This document shows, piece after piece, positions 54,217 to 62,713 of a DNA stretch of 64,000 bases (positions are counted from its first letter, which is position 1; each line of letters starts with the position of its first letter). The notes under the pieces were generated by a model. The model made no database searches. It was not told the origin of the DNA and saw nothing but the letters and a program-made list of their open reading frames with translations. The stretch is from assembly GCA_035575925.1 (NCBI GenBank), contig DATLXK010000014.1, positions 1 through 64,000 of the forward strand, written 5' to 3'. The position numbers and the translations under genes were made by a program. The DNA comes from DASWTL01 sp035575925 (lineage in GTDB: Bacteria; Bacteroidota; Bacteroidia; Sphingobacteriales; Sphingobacteriaceae).

Positions 54217-55173
54217 ATGAAGAAATATACTTTTACTGAAAAAAAAGATACACGCTCTGGTTTTGGAGCAGGATTAGTAGAGGCTGGAAAACGCAATGAA
54301 AACGTAGTGGCATTATGCGCTGATCTTGTAGGATCACTGAAAATGGACGCTTTCATCAAGGAGTTTCCTGAACGCTTCTTCCAGATCGGCATTGCAGAAG
54401 CAAATATGATCGGCATTGCTGCCGGGATGACCATAGGTGGTAAAATACCCTTTACAGGAACATTCGCTAATTTTTCTACAGGCCGCGTTTACGATCAAAT
54501 ACGTCAATCTGTAGCCTACTCAGATAAGAATGTGAAAATCTGTGCGTCTCATGCGGGACTTACATTAGGCGAAGACGGTGCTACTCACCAGATATTGGAA
54601 GATATCGGATTAATGAAAATGCTGCCCGGAATGACCGTAATTAATCCATGTGATTATAATCAAACCCGGGCAGCAACCATAGCTATTGCTGATTATAAAG
54701 GCCCGGTTTATTTGCGTTTTGGAAGGCCAACTGTACCTGTGTTTACAGATCCTGACCAGAATTTTGAAATCGGTAAAGCATGGATGGTTAACGAAGGGAA
54801 AGATGTTAGCATTTTTGCTACAGGCCATATGGTATGGAAAGCGATTGAAGCCGGTGAAAAACTGGCTGAGTTAGGCATAGATGCTGAGATTATTAATATA
54901 CATACTATAAAACCCCTGGATGAAGAGGCTGTATTAAAGTCGGTTGCTAAAACAAAATGTGTAGTTACTGCAGAAGAACACAACCGTATCGGAGGCCTTG
55001 GAGATAGCATTTCTCAGCTAATAACCAGAAATATGCCTGTACCTCAGGAATATGTGGCGGTTAATGATAGTTTTGGGGAAAGCGGAACACCGGACCAATT
55101 GATGAAAAAATACGGTCTTGATACGGATGATATTGTTGAAGCAGTGCAAAAAGTTATTAAACGAAAACAGTAA
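54217..55173 (+). CDS. Transketolase, C-terminal (pyrimidine-binding) subunit
   Basis: This 318-residue protein is the other half of the split enzyme. The PYR domain holds RFFQIGIAEANMIGIAAGM, with the catalytic Glu that activates thiamine, and AGLTLGEDGATHQILEDIG. A C-terminal transketolase domain follows at about 190-310 (VVTAEEHNRIGGLGDSI). The gene for the N-terminal half is directly upstream. A DXPS-like role is excluded by the two-gene structure and lengths. Confidence 0.9.
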   Translation: MKKYTFTEKKDTRSGFGAGLVEAGKRNENVVALCADLVGSLKMDAFIKEFPERFFQIGIAEANMIGIAAGMTIGGKIPFTGTFANFSTGRVYDQIRQSVAYSDKNVKICASHAGLTLGEDGATHQILEDIGLMKMLPGMTVINPCDYNQTRAATIAIADYKGPVYLRFGRPTVPVFTDPDQNFEIGKAWMVNEGKDVSIFATGHMVWKAIEAGEKLAELGIDAEIINIHTIKPLDEEAVLKSVAKTKCVVTAEEHNRIGGLGDSISQLITRNMPVPQEYVAVNDSFGESGTPDQLMKKYGLDTDDIVEAVQKVIKRKQ

Positions 55174-55227
55174 CTTTATCGTTATTTGGTTAGCAGTGCT
55201 TGGTATCCTACATCCTTTTTGAAATAC

Positions 55228-55779
55228 ATGAAGCAGGTAGAAGATTCAGAAATACTTCAGAAGTTCAGTCAGGAGCAAACCCGGAATGAAGCTTTCAACC
55301 TGCTTTTAAGCAAGTATCAACAAAAAATCTATTGGCACATCCGACGTTTGGTAATCAACCATGATGATGCGGATGATCTGGTACAGGATGTATTCGTTAA
55401 AGTGTGGAAACACCTCGGAAATTTCAGAAGCGATTCACAGTTATATACCTGGATATACCGTATAGCTACCAACGAGTGTATTACTTTTCTCAATAAAAAG
55501 AAAAATCAAAATAATATTCCGCTGGATGATGTTTCATTTGAACTGTCTGAATCCTTGCATGATTCGACATACTTTGACGGAAATAAAGCGCAGTTAAAAT
55601 TACAGCAAGCATTGTTAACCCTCCCCGAAAAACAGCGCCTTGTATTTAATATGAAATATTTTGATGATTTGAAATATGAAGAAATATCTCAAATCCTCGG
55701 AACGAGCGTGGGGGCATTGAAGGCATCATTCCATCTTGCCGTAAAGAAAATAGAGAACTATATAAAAAATACAGATTAA
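55228..55779 (+). CDS. ECF-type RNA polymerase sigma factor
   Basis: This 183-residue sigma factor has region 2 (DADDLVQDVFVKVWKHLGNF and LYTWIYRIATNECI) and region 4 (LTLPEKQRLVFNMKYFDDLKYEEISQILGTSVGALKASFHLAVKKI). Only those regions are present, which defines the ECF class. The ATG at 55228 gives the standard N-terminus. The next two genes encode a membrane protein and a Spy-like periplasmic protein, so the three probably form a regulatory unit responding to an envelope signal. Confidence 0.92.
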   Translation: MKQVEDSEILQKFSQEQTRNEAFNLLLSKYQQKIYWHIRRLVINHDDADDLVQDVFVKVWKHLGNFRSDSQLYTWIYRIATNECITFLNKKKNQNNIPLDDVSFELSESLHDSTYFDGNKAQLKLQQALLTLPEKQRLVFNMKYFDDLKYEEISQILGTSVGALKASFHLAVKKIENYIKNTD

Positions 55780-55810
55780 ACCTTTATTGATCAAACGCAT
55801 CTATAAATAA

Positions 55811-56428
55811 ATGGATTTAGATAAACGACATTCAGATTGGGAAAAGGATGCTCCTAATATTTCTTTAGCGGGGCGTGGAAACCCTTTTGCTGTACCAGAA
55901 AGTTACTTTACTGAGATGCGGGAGCATTTAACTTCACAATTCACCTTAGAGTCGTTTTGCAAAGATCCGGGTTTTAATTTACCTGAAGGCTATTTCAATC
56001 AATTGCCGGATTTTATTGAAGCCAAAATTGCTGTTGAAGAGCTTAAAGAAGAATTATCTACAGAAGGCTTTAAAGTACCTCATGGTTATTTTGATACATT
56101 GTCCCAAAAGATTGGAGAACGTACTACAACAAGGGATAAAACCAGGATACAAACTTTAATACCCATGTGGATGAACTATGCAGCAGCTGCATGTATCACG
56201 GTAATTATTGGTGTATTTATGTTTTTTAATATGAACCAGGATAATATTAGCAGCCGTTTAGCTCAATTACCCGACCAGGAAATTGAGAGTTATCTTAATT
56301 TATATACAGATCAAACCGATATTCAGGTAATTGAAAAAAATACAGATACCAGAGAGGCTTTTTCAGGAGTTACCAATACTATTTCTGAGAAAGATCTGGA
56401 AGAATATATTGAAACAACATCATTATAA
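55811..56428 (+). CDS. Putative anti-sigma factor with one membrane span
   Basis: This 205-residue protein has a cytoplasmic N-terminal region of about 115 residues, one span (about residues 120-140, AAAACITVIIGVFMFF), and a periplasmic tail. The N-terminal part has three copies of a short motif, F-x-(V/L)-P-x-x-YF: NPFAVPESYF, PGFNLPEGYF and EGFKVPHGYF, each followed by a helix. It does not match the zinc anti-sigma motif. Position directly after the sigma gene makes an anti-sigma role likely but unproven. Confidence 0.65.
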   Translation: MDLDKRHSDWEKDAPNISLAGRGNPFAVPESYFTEMREHLTSQFTLESFCKDPGFNLPEGYFNQLPDFIEAKIAVEELKEELSTEGFKVPHGYFDTLSQKIGERTTTRDKTRIQTLIPMWMNYAAAACITVIIGVFMFFNMNQDNISSRLAQLPDQEIESYLNLYTDQTDIQVIEKNTDTREAFSGVTNTISEKDLEEYIETTSL

Positions 56429-56437
56429 ACTAGGGAA

Positions 56438-56875
56438 ATGAGATTAGTGGTAAGTTTATTTTTAATATTATTTTTTGCCGGGCCGGCATTTAGTCAGAAA
56501 GATCAAAGCAGAAATAAGAAAAGTCATAGTAATCATGAAGAAATACAAGCGATAAAAGCTGCTTATATTAGTAAAAAAGTAAATCTTACAACCGATGAAT
56601 CAAAAATATTCTGGCCAGTTTATAACTCCTATCAAAAAGAGATTGGACAACTATTACATAAACGGCGTGAGAGTTTTAAAAACCGTACCGGGAATGCGGT
56701 TGAAAAATTAGACGGTGACCTGGATTTTGAGGGGCGTATTCTGGAATTGAAAAAGAAGTACAGAAGTGAATTTTCGCAAATATTACCTGCTGAGAAAGTA
56801 TATATTTTGTATCGTGCAGAACGTGAATGGAAAGAACACCTTATCCAGGAATTAAAGAACAGGAAAGATAATTGA
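56438..56875 (+). CDS. Spy/CpxP-like periplasmic protein
   Basis: This 145-residue protein has a signal peptide (RLVVSLFLILFFAGPAFSQ) and an all-helical body with KVNLTTDESKIFWPVYNSYQKE, the LTxxE pattern of Bacteroidota Spy/CpxP-like proteins often annotated as sensors of ECF sigma factors. The body is rich in Lys, Arg and Glu. It could hold misfolded proteins or metals and signal to the anti-sigma protein encoded nine bases upstream. A strong terminator follows. Confidence 0.7.
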   Translation: MRLVVSLFLILFFAGPAFSQKDQSRNKKSHSNHEEIQAIKAAYISKKVNLTTDESKIFWPVYNSYQKEIGQLLHKRRESFKNRTGNAVEKLDGDLDFEGRILELKKKYRSEFSQILPAEKVYILYRAEREWKEHLIQELKNRKDN

Positions 56876-56901
56876 GTTAGAATAGGTTTTTCATTTTTAA
56901 T

Positions 56902-56937
56902 AAAAGGGCTTTCAAGATTTAATCTTGAAGCCCTTTT
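56902..56937 (+). terminator. Rho-independent terminator of the sigma operon
   Basis: Arms AAAAGGGCTTTCAAGAT and ATCTTGAAGCCCTTTT pair with a single bulged T around a short loop, and a T tract runs on. The T-rich end overlaps the promoter of the next gene. Confidence 0.88.
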
Positions 56938-56938
56938 G

Positions 56939-56946
56939 TATTTTTG
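56939..56946 (+). promoter_or_regulatory. -7 promoter box (TATTTTTG) of the aminotransferase gene
   Basis: TATTTTTG fully matches TAnnTTTG and ends three bases before the ATG at 56950, predicting a leaderless or nearly leaderless mRNA. It begins two bases after the terminator stem. Confidence 0.5.
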
Positions 56947-56949
56947 TTC

Positions 56950-58134
56950 ATGCTTACCAACCGCCAGTTGTTTTTATTAAATACTGCACAAACATCGTCT
57001 TCTCCACGATTGCTTGAAATTGATCGTGCAGAAGGAATATTCATCTATGATATTGCCGGAAAATCCTATATAGATCTTGTATCCGGATTTGCAGTGAGTA
57101 ACATTGGACACAGGCATCCGGCAGTTTTAAAAGCCATTCAGAATCAGCTTGATAAATATCTCCATGTTACGATTTATGGCGAATATGTTCAGGCCCCGCA
57201 GGTTAAATTTGCTGAGCAACTTACAAAAGTACTTCCAGATTCATTAAGCTCTGTTTACTTTGTAAATTCGGGCACTGAGGCTACTGAGGGAGCTATGAAG
57301 CTGGCCAAAAGATTTACAGGTAAAACAGAAATTATTTCTTGTCGTAACGCCTATCATGGCAGTACGCAGGGGGCCTTAAGTCTGATGGGCAATGAATATT
57401 ATAAACAGGCTTACCGTCCACTATTACCTGATATTCGTTTTATAAATTTTAATATTGAGGCAGACCTTTCCCTTATTACGCATAATTCTGCGGCTGTGAT
57501 CATGGAGACTATACAAGGAGAAGCCGGAATCCGCATTCCGGATTTTCAATATATGAAAGCACTGCGAAAACGGTGCGATCAAACCGGAACGCTTTTAATT
57601 CTTGATGAAATTCAGACAGGCTTTGGCAGGACAGGAAAACTTTTTGCTTTTGAACATTATGGAGTGGTGCCGGATATTCTTCTTTTGGCCAAAGGTATGG
57701 GAGGTGGCATGCCTATAGGCGCATTTATTTCATCAAAAACAATAATGGACTCCTTAATGGATAACCCTATACTTGGGCATATCACTACATTTGGCGGCCA
57801 TCCGGTAAGCTGTGCTGCCGGCCTTGCCACTTTAAAAACCATCATGGTCGAAAATCTTATAGAAGGGGTTTACAAAAAAGAAATGTTGTTCCGCCAGCTG
57901 CTGACAAGTCCATCCATCCGGGAAGTGCGTGGCAGAGGATTAATGTTAGCAGTTCAATTAGATAGTTTTGAACAGGTTGAAAAAACCAGCAAATTATGTA
58001 CAGATAAAGGGGTTATCGTCGACTGGTTTTTACATTGTAATACTGCTTTACGTATTGCTCCTCCTCTTACTATTTCCGAACAAGAGATCAGAGAGGCCTG
58101 TAAAGTGATTGTGGATGTTATAAATGCGTTATAG
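56950..58134 (+). CDS. Class III aminotransferase (acetylornithine/GABA type)
   Basis: This 394-residue PLP enzyme has SGTEATEGAMKLAK (phosphate binding), ILDEIQTGFGRTGKLFAFEHYGVVPDI (Asp that contacts the pyridine nitrogen) and LLLAKGMGGGMPIGAF with Lys248 as the Schiff-base lysine. The fold-type I class III group includes acetylornithine, ornithine and 4-aminobutyrate aminotransferases; the donor here is not decidable. The ATG at 56950 is used in place of TTG six bases upstream. No biosynthetic neighbours narrow the role. Confidence 0.9.
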   Translation: MLTNRQLFLLNTAQTSSSPRLLEIDRAEGIFIYDIAGKSYIDLVSGFAVSNIGHRHPAVLKAIQNQLDKYLHVTIYGEYVQAPQVKFAEQLTKVLPDSLSSVYFVNSGTEATEGAMKLAKRFTGKTEIISCRNAYHGSTQGALSLMGNEYYKQAYRPLLPDIRFINFNIEADLSLITHNSAAVIMETIQGEAGIRIPDFQYMKALRKRCDQTGTLLILDEIQTGFGRTGKLFAFEHYGVVPDILLLAKGMGGGMPIGAFISSKTIMDSLMDNPILGHITTFGGHPVSCAAGLATLKTIMVENLIEGVYKKEMLFRQLLTSPSIREVRGRGLMLAVQLDSFEQVEKTSKLCTDKGVIVDWFLHCNTALRIAPPLTISEQEIREACKVIVDVINAL

Positions 58135-58160
58135 AATAAGCCTAACACGAACGGTGCCAG

Positions 58161-58823
58161 TTACTTCATTGCATTGGTGATGTCATTGGTTTTGCTTACA
58201 ATGTCATGTATGGTTTTATCCAACGACTCAGCGGCTATTTTTAATTTGGAAAGTATTTCACTATTAATTGGTGCAGAAGGATTATCAAACTCAAACAAGC
58301 TGAATAACCCAAGAATTTGCGCAACAGGCACTCTTACCTGATGGGATTGGAGAAAAGCGATTTCCCGTAATTTTTTATTTTGTATTTTTAATTCTTCATC
58401 GCTGATTCGCTTAATCATTTTCTCTTCAGTCTCCTTTAACGCCCGGTGAATTTTTGGGGTTAATGCAAACAGCTTGTCTTTTAGCACGTAATCAGTAACC
58501 CCATTTTTAATAAGTTCGACAGCACTTTCTTCACCTATAATACCAGAAACAATGATAAAGGGTATATCCGGATAAATACTTTGCTTAATTCGGAAAGCGC
58601 TTACTCCATCAAAAGAAGGGAGGGAATAATCAGATAATATAATATCAGGTTTAAACGTGTCAAGGGCAATTTCAAATGTATCACGGGCTTGAACAATTTC
58701 TGAAGTAAAGTTAAGTCCTGATTTTCTTAGTTCACGCTGGAGCAGGTCAGCATCACTTTCATTGTCTTCAAGTATAAGTATTTTAAGATTTCTCTTCTTC
58801 ATTTTGCAGTAGTAATCTATCAA
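58161..58823 (-). CDS. Receiver domain fused to a DHp-like segment, no ATPase domain
   Basis: This 220-residue protein starts with a receiver domain (LILEDNESDADLL, phospho-acceptor Asp65 in LSDYSLP, Ser93, Lys115). After a coiled-coil linker it has LREIAFLQSHQVRVPVAQILGL, the H-box of a histidine-kinase DHp helix with His161, and then a second helix. No N-, G1- or G2-box follows, so it cannot autophosphorylate. It may act as a phosphotransfer intermediate or dimeric response regulator. The start overlaps the upstream response-regulator stop by four bases (ATGA); an ATG seven codons further in is an alternative. Confidence 0.8.
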   Translation of the reverse strand: MIDYYCKMKKRNLKILILEDNESDADLLQRELRKSGLNFTSEIVQARDTFEIALDTFKPDIILSDYSLPSFDGVSAFRIKQSIYPDIPFIIVSGIIGEESAVELIKNGVTDYVLKDKLFALTPKIHRALKETEEKMIKRISDEELKIQNKKLREIAFLQSHQVRVPVAQILGLFSLFEFDNPSAPINSEILSKLKIAAESLDKTIHDIVSKTNDITNAMK

Positions 58824-59260
58824 TCAAGAGGCTGGCTTAATATCATCCAATACAAACCAAGATCCTTAATAGACTGAAAAAATTTGTCGCTATCTACAGG
58901 TTTTACAATATAACTGTTTGCGCCAAGTGCATAACAATTTTTTATATCAGGATCTTCCTGAGAGGAAGTAAGTATTACTACTGGAATTGATTTAAGCATG
59001 GGATCGGCCTTTATTTTTTCCAGTGCTTCCATTCCTGATACTTTAGGCATTTTAAGATCCATCAAAATGAGTTTTGGATGGTGCTGAAAATTCCTTGAGG
59101 TATAATCTCCTCTGCAAAAAATAAAATCCAGAGCTTCAGCCCCATCTTTTACATGATGAAGTTTATTTGCAAAACCACCCTTTTTGAGTGCACGAATGGT
59201 AAGCATCGCATCGTCTTCACTATCCTCGGCAAATAAAATTTCAACGTCATTATAATTCAT
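58820..59260 (-). CDS. Stand-alone response regulator (Rcp1-like)
   Basis: This 146-residue protein is a single receiver domain: acidic EDSEDD near residue 12-17, phospho-acceptor Asp68 in LILMDLKMP, Thr98 in VILTSS and Lys120 in IVKP. The insertion CRGDYTSRNF before the third strand is typical of Rcp1-like regulators that partner phytochrome-type and related kinases. No output domain. It lies nine bases downstream of the kinase gene. Confidence 0.93.
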   Translation of the reverse strand: MNYNDVEILFAEDSEDDAMLTIRALKKGGFANKLHHVKDGAEALDFIFCRGDYTSRNFQHHPKLILMDLKMPKVSGMEALEKIKADPMLKSIPVVILTSSQEDPDIKNCYALGANSYIVKPVDSDKFFQSIKDLGLYWMILSQPLD

Positions 59261-59269
59261 AGTTTAAAT

Positions 59270-60832
59270 TTAAGAGTTTATTGTCGGTAAAGTAAAATAA
59301 AAACAGGTTTCTTCATTTAATATAGATTCTGCCCACACAGTTCCGTTGTGCCGTTGTACAACTTTTTCAACAATTGCTAACCCAATACCTGTTCCCTCAA
59401 ATTCTTCCTGGGAATGTAAGCGCTGGAAAACTCCAAAAAGCTTATTGTAATATTGCATATCAAAACCTGCCCCATTATCCTTTACGTAATATACAATACG
59501 ATTCTCCTCTTCATAACCTCCTATTTCAATGTAAATTTTTGGTTTATGCCTGGAATATTTAATCGAATTTGAAATCAGGTTGATCCAAACTTGTTTAATC
59601 AGCGACTGATCACCCTTTGAAGGAGGCAACATATGTACATTAAAATCTGTTTTATTATCCTCAAATACCAGATCTTCCCGGATAGAGTTTACCAGGGCGA
59701 ACATGTTAATATCAGAAAAAGTCACTTCCTTTCGTCCTAATTTGGAAAATGCCAGAAGATCATCAATAAGCTGACCCATTTTCTTTGAATTATGAATAAT
59801 AGAATGAAGCACCTTTATTCCTTCCTGATCCAACTTTTCAATATAATCTTCTTCCAAGATCCCCGCATAGGCATTTATTGCCCTTATTGGAGCCCGCAAA
59901 TCGTGTGATACAGAGTAGGAAAATGACTCCAGTTCCTTGTTTGCAGCCTGAAGTTGCGCTGTACGTTCAATTACTTTTTGTTCCAGGTCTTCGTTAAGTT
60001 TACGTATATCATCTTCCGCTTTTCTAAGTTCACGATTAGCCCTGCTTAATTCGGCTGCACGTTTTCCTTTCTCTTCGTTTTGAAAGGCTAATTCTTTATT
60101 TGCTATGATCAGTTCTGCTGCACGTTTTTCCTTCTCTTCGTTCTGGAAAGCAAGTTCTTTATTTGCGACGATTAATTCTGCTGCACGTTTTTCTTTCTCG
60201 TCGTTCTGGAAAGCAAGTTCTTTATTTGCAACGATCAGCTCTGATGCACGCTTTTCTTTCTCCTCGTTCTGAAAGGCAAGTTCTTTATTGGCAACGATCA
60301 GTTCTGATGCGCGGTTTTCCTTCTCCTCGTTCTGAAAGGCAAGTTCTTTATTGGCAACGATCAGTTCTGATGCACGGTTTTCCTTCTCCTCGTTCTGAAA
60401 GGCAAGTTCTTTATTTGCAACGATCAGTTCTGATGCACGGTTTTCCTTCTCCTCGTTCTGAAAGGCAAGTTCTTTATTTGCAACGATCAGTTCTGATGCA
60501 CGCTTTTCTTTCTCGTCGTTTTGGAAAGCAAGTTCTTTATTGGCAACGATCAGTTCTGATGCACGCTTTTCTTTCTCGTCGTTCTGAAAAGCAAGTTCTT
60601 TATTGGCAACGATCAGTTCTGATGCGCGGTGTTCTTTCTCCTTGTTCTGGAAAGCAAGTTCTTTATTGGCAACGATCAGTTCTGATGCACGTTTTTTCTT
60701 CTCCACATTCTGAAAGGCAAGTTCTTTATTGGCGACGATCAGTTCTGATGCACGTTTTTTCTTCTCCTTATTTTGAAAGGCAAGTGCTTTATTGGCACTG
60801 ATTAATTTATCCGGAGTGTTCTTTTTTTCCAT
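59270..60832 (-). CDS. Soluble histidine kinase with a 21-residue-repeat coiled-coil N-terminus
   Basis: This 520-residue kinase lacks membrane spans and any recognised sensor domain. Residues 28-258 are eleven tandem copies of a 21-residue unit (ASELIVANKELAFQNEEKEKR), with partial copies on both sides; each equals three heptads, so a long parallel coiled coil is expected. Then comes the DHp H-box SYSVSHDLRAPIRAI with phospho-acceptor His310, the N-box LISNSIKYSRHKP, G1 KDNGAGFDM and G2 EGTGIGLAIVEKVV. It heads an operon with two receiver proteins. The repeats could act as a partner-binding rod or length-set lever. Confidence 0.92.
   Translation of the reverse strand: MEKKNTPDKLISANKALAFQNKEKKKRASELIVANKELAFQNVEKKKRASELIVANKELAFQNKEKEHRASELIVANKELAFQNDEKEKRASELIVANKELAFQNDEKEKRASELIVANKELAFQNEEKENRASELIVANKELAFQNEEKENRASELIVANKELAFQNEEKENRASELIVANKELAFQNEEKEKRASELIVANKELAFQNDEKEKRAAELIVANKELAFQNEEKEKRAAELIIANKELAFQNEEKGKRAAELSRANRELRKAEDDIRKLNEDLEQKVIERTAQLQAANKELESFSYSVSHDLRAPIRAINAYAGILEEDYIEKLDQEGIKVLHSIIHNSKKMGQLIDDLLAFSKLGRKEVTFSDINMFALVNSIREDLVFEDNKTDFNVHMLPPSKGDQSLIKQVWINLISNSIKYSRHKPKIYIEIGGYEEENRIVYYVKDNGAGFDMQYYNKLFGVFQRLHSQEEFEGTGIGLAIVEKVVQRHNGTVWAESILNEETCFYFTLPTINS
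60059..60751 (-). repeat. Eleven tandem 63-bp coding repeats
   Basis: The region holds eleven units of 63 bases, each encoding one 21-residue repeat. Neighbouring units (the three with ENR at the end) are almost identical in DNA, while units at the edges have diverged, as expected from recent duplication inside the array. The period is a multiple of three, so changes in copy number keep the frame. Units differ mainly in the codons for residues 16-21. Confidence 0.92.
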
Positions 60833-61009
60833 ATCCTGCTAAGCAAAGTGATATTTAAATCTGGACGCAACAGATCAGACATGCGAAAGCACTTTCTAAT
60901 CCATTAATATATTCCAGTGAGAACGATAAAATAATATATTAAGGAAGCGATATCTTTTTTCTAATCTAAACTTATTCTTTTGCTAACCAAAATATTCAAA
61001 ACAAAATAT

Positions 61010-61684
61010 CTACCTGAAAAGGATATCAGAAAATGCATCCGCGACTAATTTATTTCCTGCTACGTTTAAATGAACACGATCAGTTGTAAGAATCCCTGAT
61101 TCCTTGTTTCCGGGATTATGAATAACATTATACTGGAGAAACAGTTTGCGAAGATCGCACAGGCCTGTATTGTATTTTGCAGCAAGTGATCTGATTATTG
61201 TACTATATTGGTTAAGATCACCATCCTGCTCATTACTATGATCGGTTTTTTCACCAATAGCGGTAGGAGTGCATAAAATAACTTTTATACCAGCAGATTG
61301 GATCTTTTCAATTATTGCAGAATAAAACTGGATGAATTTATTGGCATCTGTACCGGTACCATGAGTCCGCTTATGCCAAACATCATTAACACCAATCCAT
61401 ATAACTACTGTTTGAGGTTTTTTACTCAATACATCTTTTTCTAGTCGCAAATACAGATCATACACTTTATTGGCACTTATGCCGGCTCCGATCAGTTCAA
61501 AAGAATCCGGCTTTCCTTTTTGCTGGAGTTGATCCTGCAACAAAGAAATATATCCTCCGGGCTTAATTCCAAGCTCAGTAATGGAATCGCCAAAAAAAAT
61601 GATTTTTTGTGGAGCATTCAGTTTCATTGCAGAAAAAATGAGCACTACCGATGCAAGTAATAATAACGCATAACTTTTCTTCAT
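61010..61684 (-). CDS. SGNH/GDSL hydrolase family protein
   Basis: This 224-residue secreted hydrolase has a signal peptide or N-terminal anchor (YALLLLASVVLIFSAMKLNA) and the four SGNH blocks: FFGDSITELG (nucleophile Ser34), GAGISANKVYDL (Gly), WIGVNDVWH (Asn) and TTDRVHLNVAG (Asp and His). It would deacylate or deacetylate a lipid or glycan in the periplasm. Its start overlaps the DUF58 stop by four bases. Confidence 0.9.
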   Translation of the reverse strand: MKKSYALLLLASVVLIFSAMKLNAPQKIIFFGDSITELGIKPGGYISLLQDQLQQKGKPDSFELIGAGISANKVYDLYLRLEKDVLSKKPQTVVIWIGVNDVWHKRTHGTGTDANKFIQFYSAIIEKIQSAGIKVILCTPTAIGEKTDHSNEQDGDLNQYSTIIRSLAAKYNTGLCDLRKLFLQYNVIHNPGNKESGILTTDRVHLNVAGNKLVADAFSDILFR

Positions 61685-62607
61685 CTTGACATTTTATTTC
61701 GTTTAATAAGATACGCCTGCAAAACCTGATAAAAGCCTTTATGAATATCAGCATCTACCAGATCGATATGGTATTGGGCGCATCGCAATTGCAGCTCTTT
61801 ATGATAATTTGTTACGGCCTTAAGATAAGTATCTTTTATATTCGCAGGGTGCACTTTTAATTCTTCACCTGTTTCCATATCAATAAAATGATAAGGCCTG
61901 TTATCAAAATTAAAATCTAATTCCTTTCCGTGATCAAGCACATTAAATATCACTATTTCATGCTTATTATGTTTTAAATGCTGCAGAGCCTGAAAAATTT
62001 CCTTTAAGCCACTCTCCGTGTTTCCGGCCTCCAGCATATCGCTGAAAATAATTACCATGGAACGTTTGTGTACCTGTTCGGCAATATGATGCAGCGATTC
62101 GGCTACCGAGGTCTTATTTCCCTTACTTTCACGATTTATATATCGCTCCAGCTCTCCAAAAATAAATTTTTGATGTACATTGGTGGACTTTGCAGGTGTA
62201 GAAAGCTCCAGATGATCTGAAAATGTACTCAAACCAAAAGCGTCACGCTGCTTTCTGAGCAAATAAATTAAAGAAGCGGCAGAATATACCGAGAAGATGA
62301 GTTTATTATAATCCTGAGCAGGAAAGTACATGGACGATGAAACATCCAGAACAATCTGGCAGCGAAGGTTAGTTTCTTCTTCAAATCGCTTAACAAATAG
62401 CTTATCCGTACGGGCAAATAATTTCCAGTCGATATTTTTAACTGACTCACCGTTATTATACAAACGATGTTCTGCAAACTCTACTGAAAATCCATGAAAC
62501 GGACTTTTATGAAGACCGGTTATAAAACCCTCAACCACTTGCCGGGCAAGAAATTCAAGGTTTCCAAATTCCTGCAGATCTGCGCGGGTGTATATATCTT
62601 GCTTCAT
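61681..62607 (-). CDS. DUF58 domain-containing protein
   Basis: This 308-residue protein matches the DUF58 family: GESVKNIDWKLFARTDKLFVKRFEEE near residue 60-85, followed by a von Willebrand A-like fold with VLDVSSSMYF as the MIDAS-type DxSxS. It is soluble. Such proteins usually sit beside a MoxR AAA+ ATPase gene; none is in this window, so its partner must be elsewhere. The downstream gene, overlapping by four bases, is an SGNH hydrolase, an uncommon pairing. Confidence 0.9.
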   Translation of the reverse strand: MKQDIYTRADLQEFGNLEFLARQVVEGFITGLHKSPFHGFSVEFAEHRLYNNGESVKNIDWKLFARTDKLFVKRFEEETNLRCQIVLDVSSSMYFPAQDYNKLIFSVYSAASLIYLLRKQRDAFGLSTFSDHLELSTPAKSTNVHQKFIFGELERYINRESKGNKTSVAESLHHIAEQVHKRSMVIIFSDMLEAGNTESGLKEIFQALQHLKHNKHEIVIFNVLDHGKELDFNFDNRPYHFIDMETGEELKVHPANIKDTYLKAVTNYHKELQLRCAQYHIDLVDADIHKGFYQVLQAYLIKRNKMSR

Positions 62608-62713
62608 TGCTGATTTGTAAAGCCTAAGTTAAAAAACGCATATTGTAACCTTCCATTATTGGCCTGATAAATTATATTTTATATATTTAGATGTCATACT
62701 ATACTCCCAAACT

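Noticed and set aside
60059..60751. Tandem array considered as a CRISPR
   Set aside because: The units are 63 bases, adjoin without unique spacers, are in one reading frame and encode a coiled coil.
60163..60801. A 212-codon plus-strand frame opposite the kinase repeats
   Set aside because: It is the antisense image of the 63-bp repeats, whose period keeps all frames open. Its product is a meaningless Arg/Leu/Ser-rich repeat, and the opposite strand encodes a clear coiled coil and kinase.
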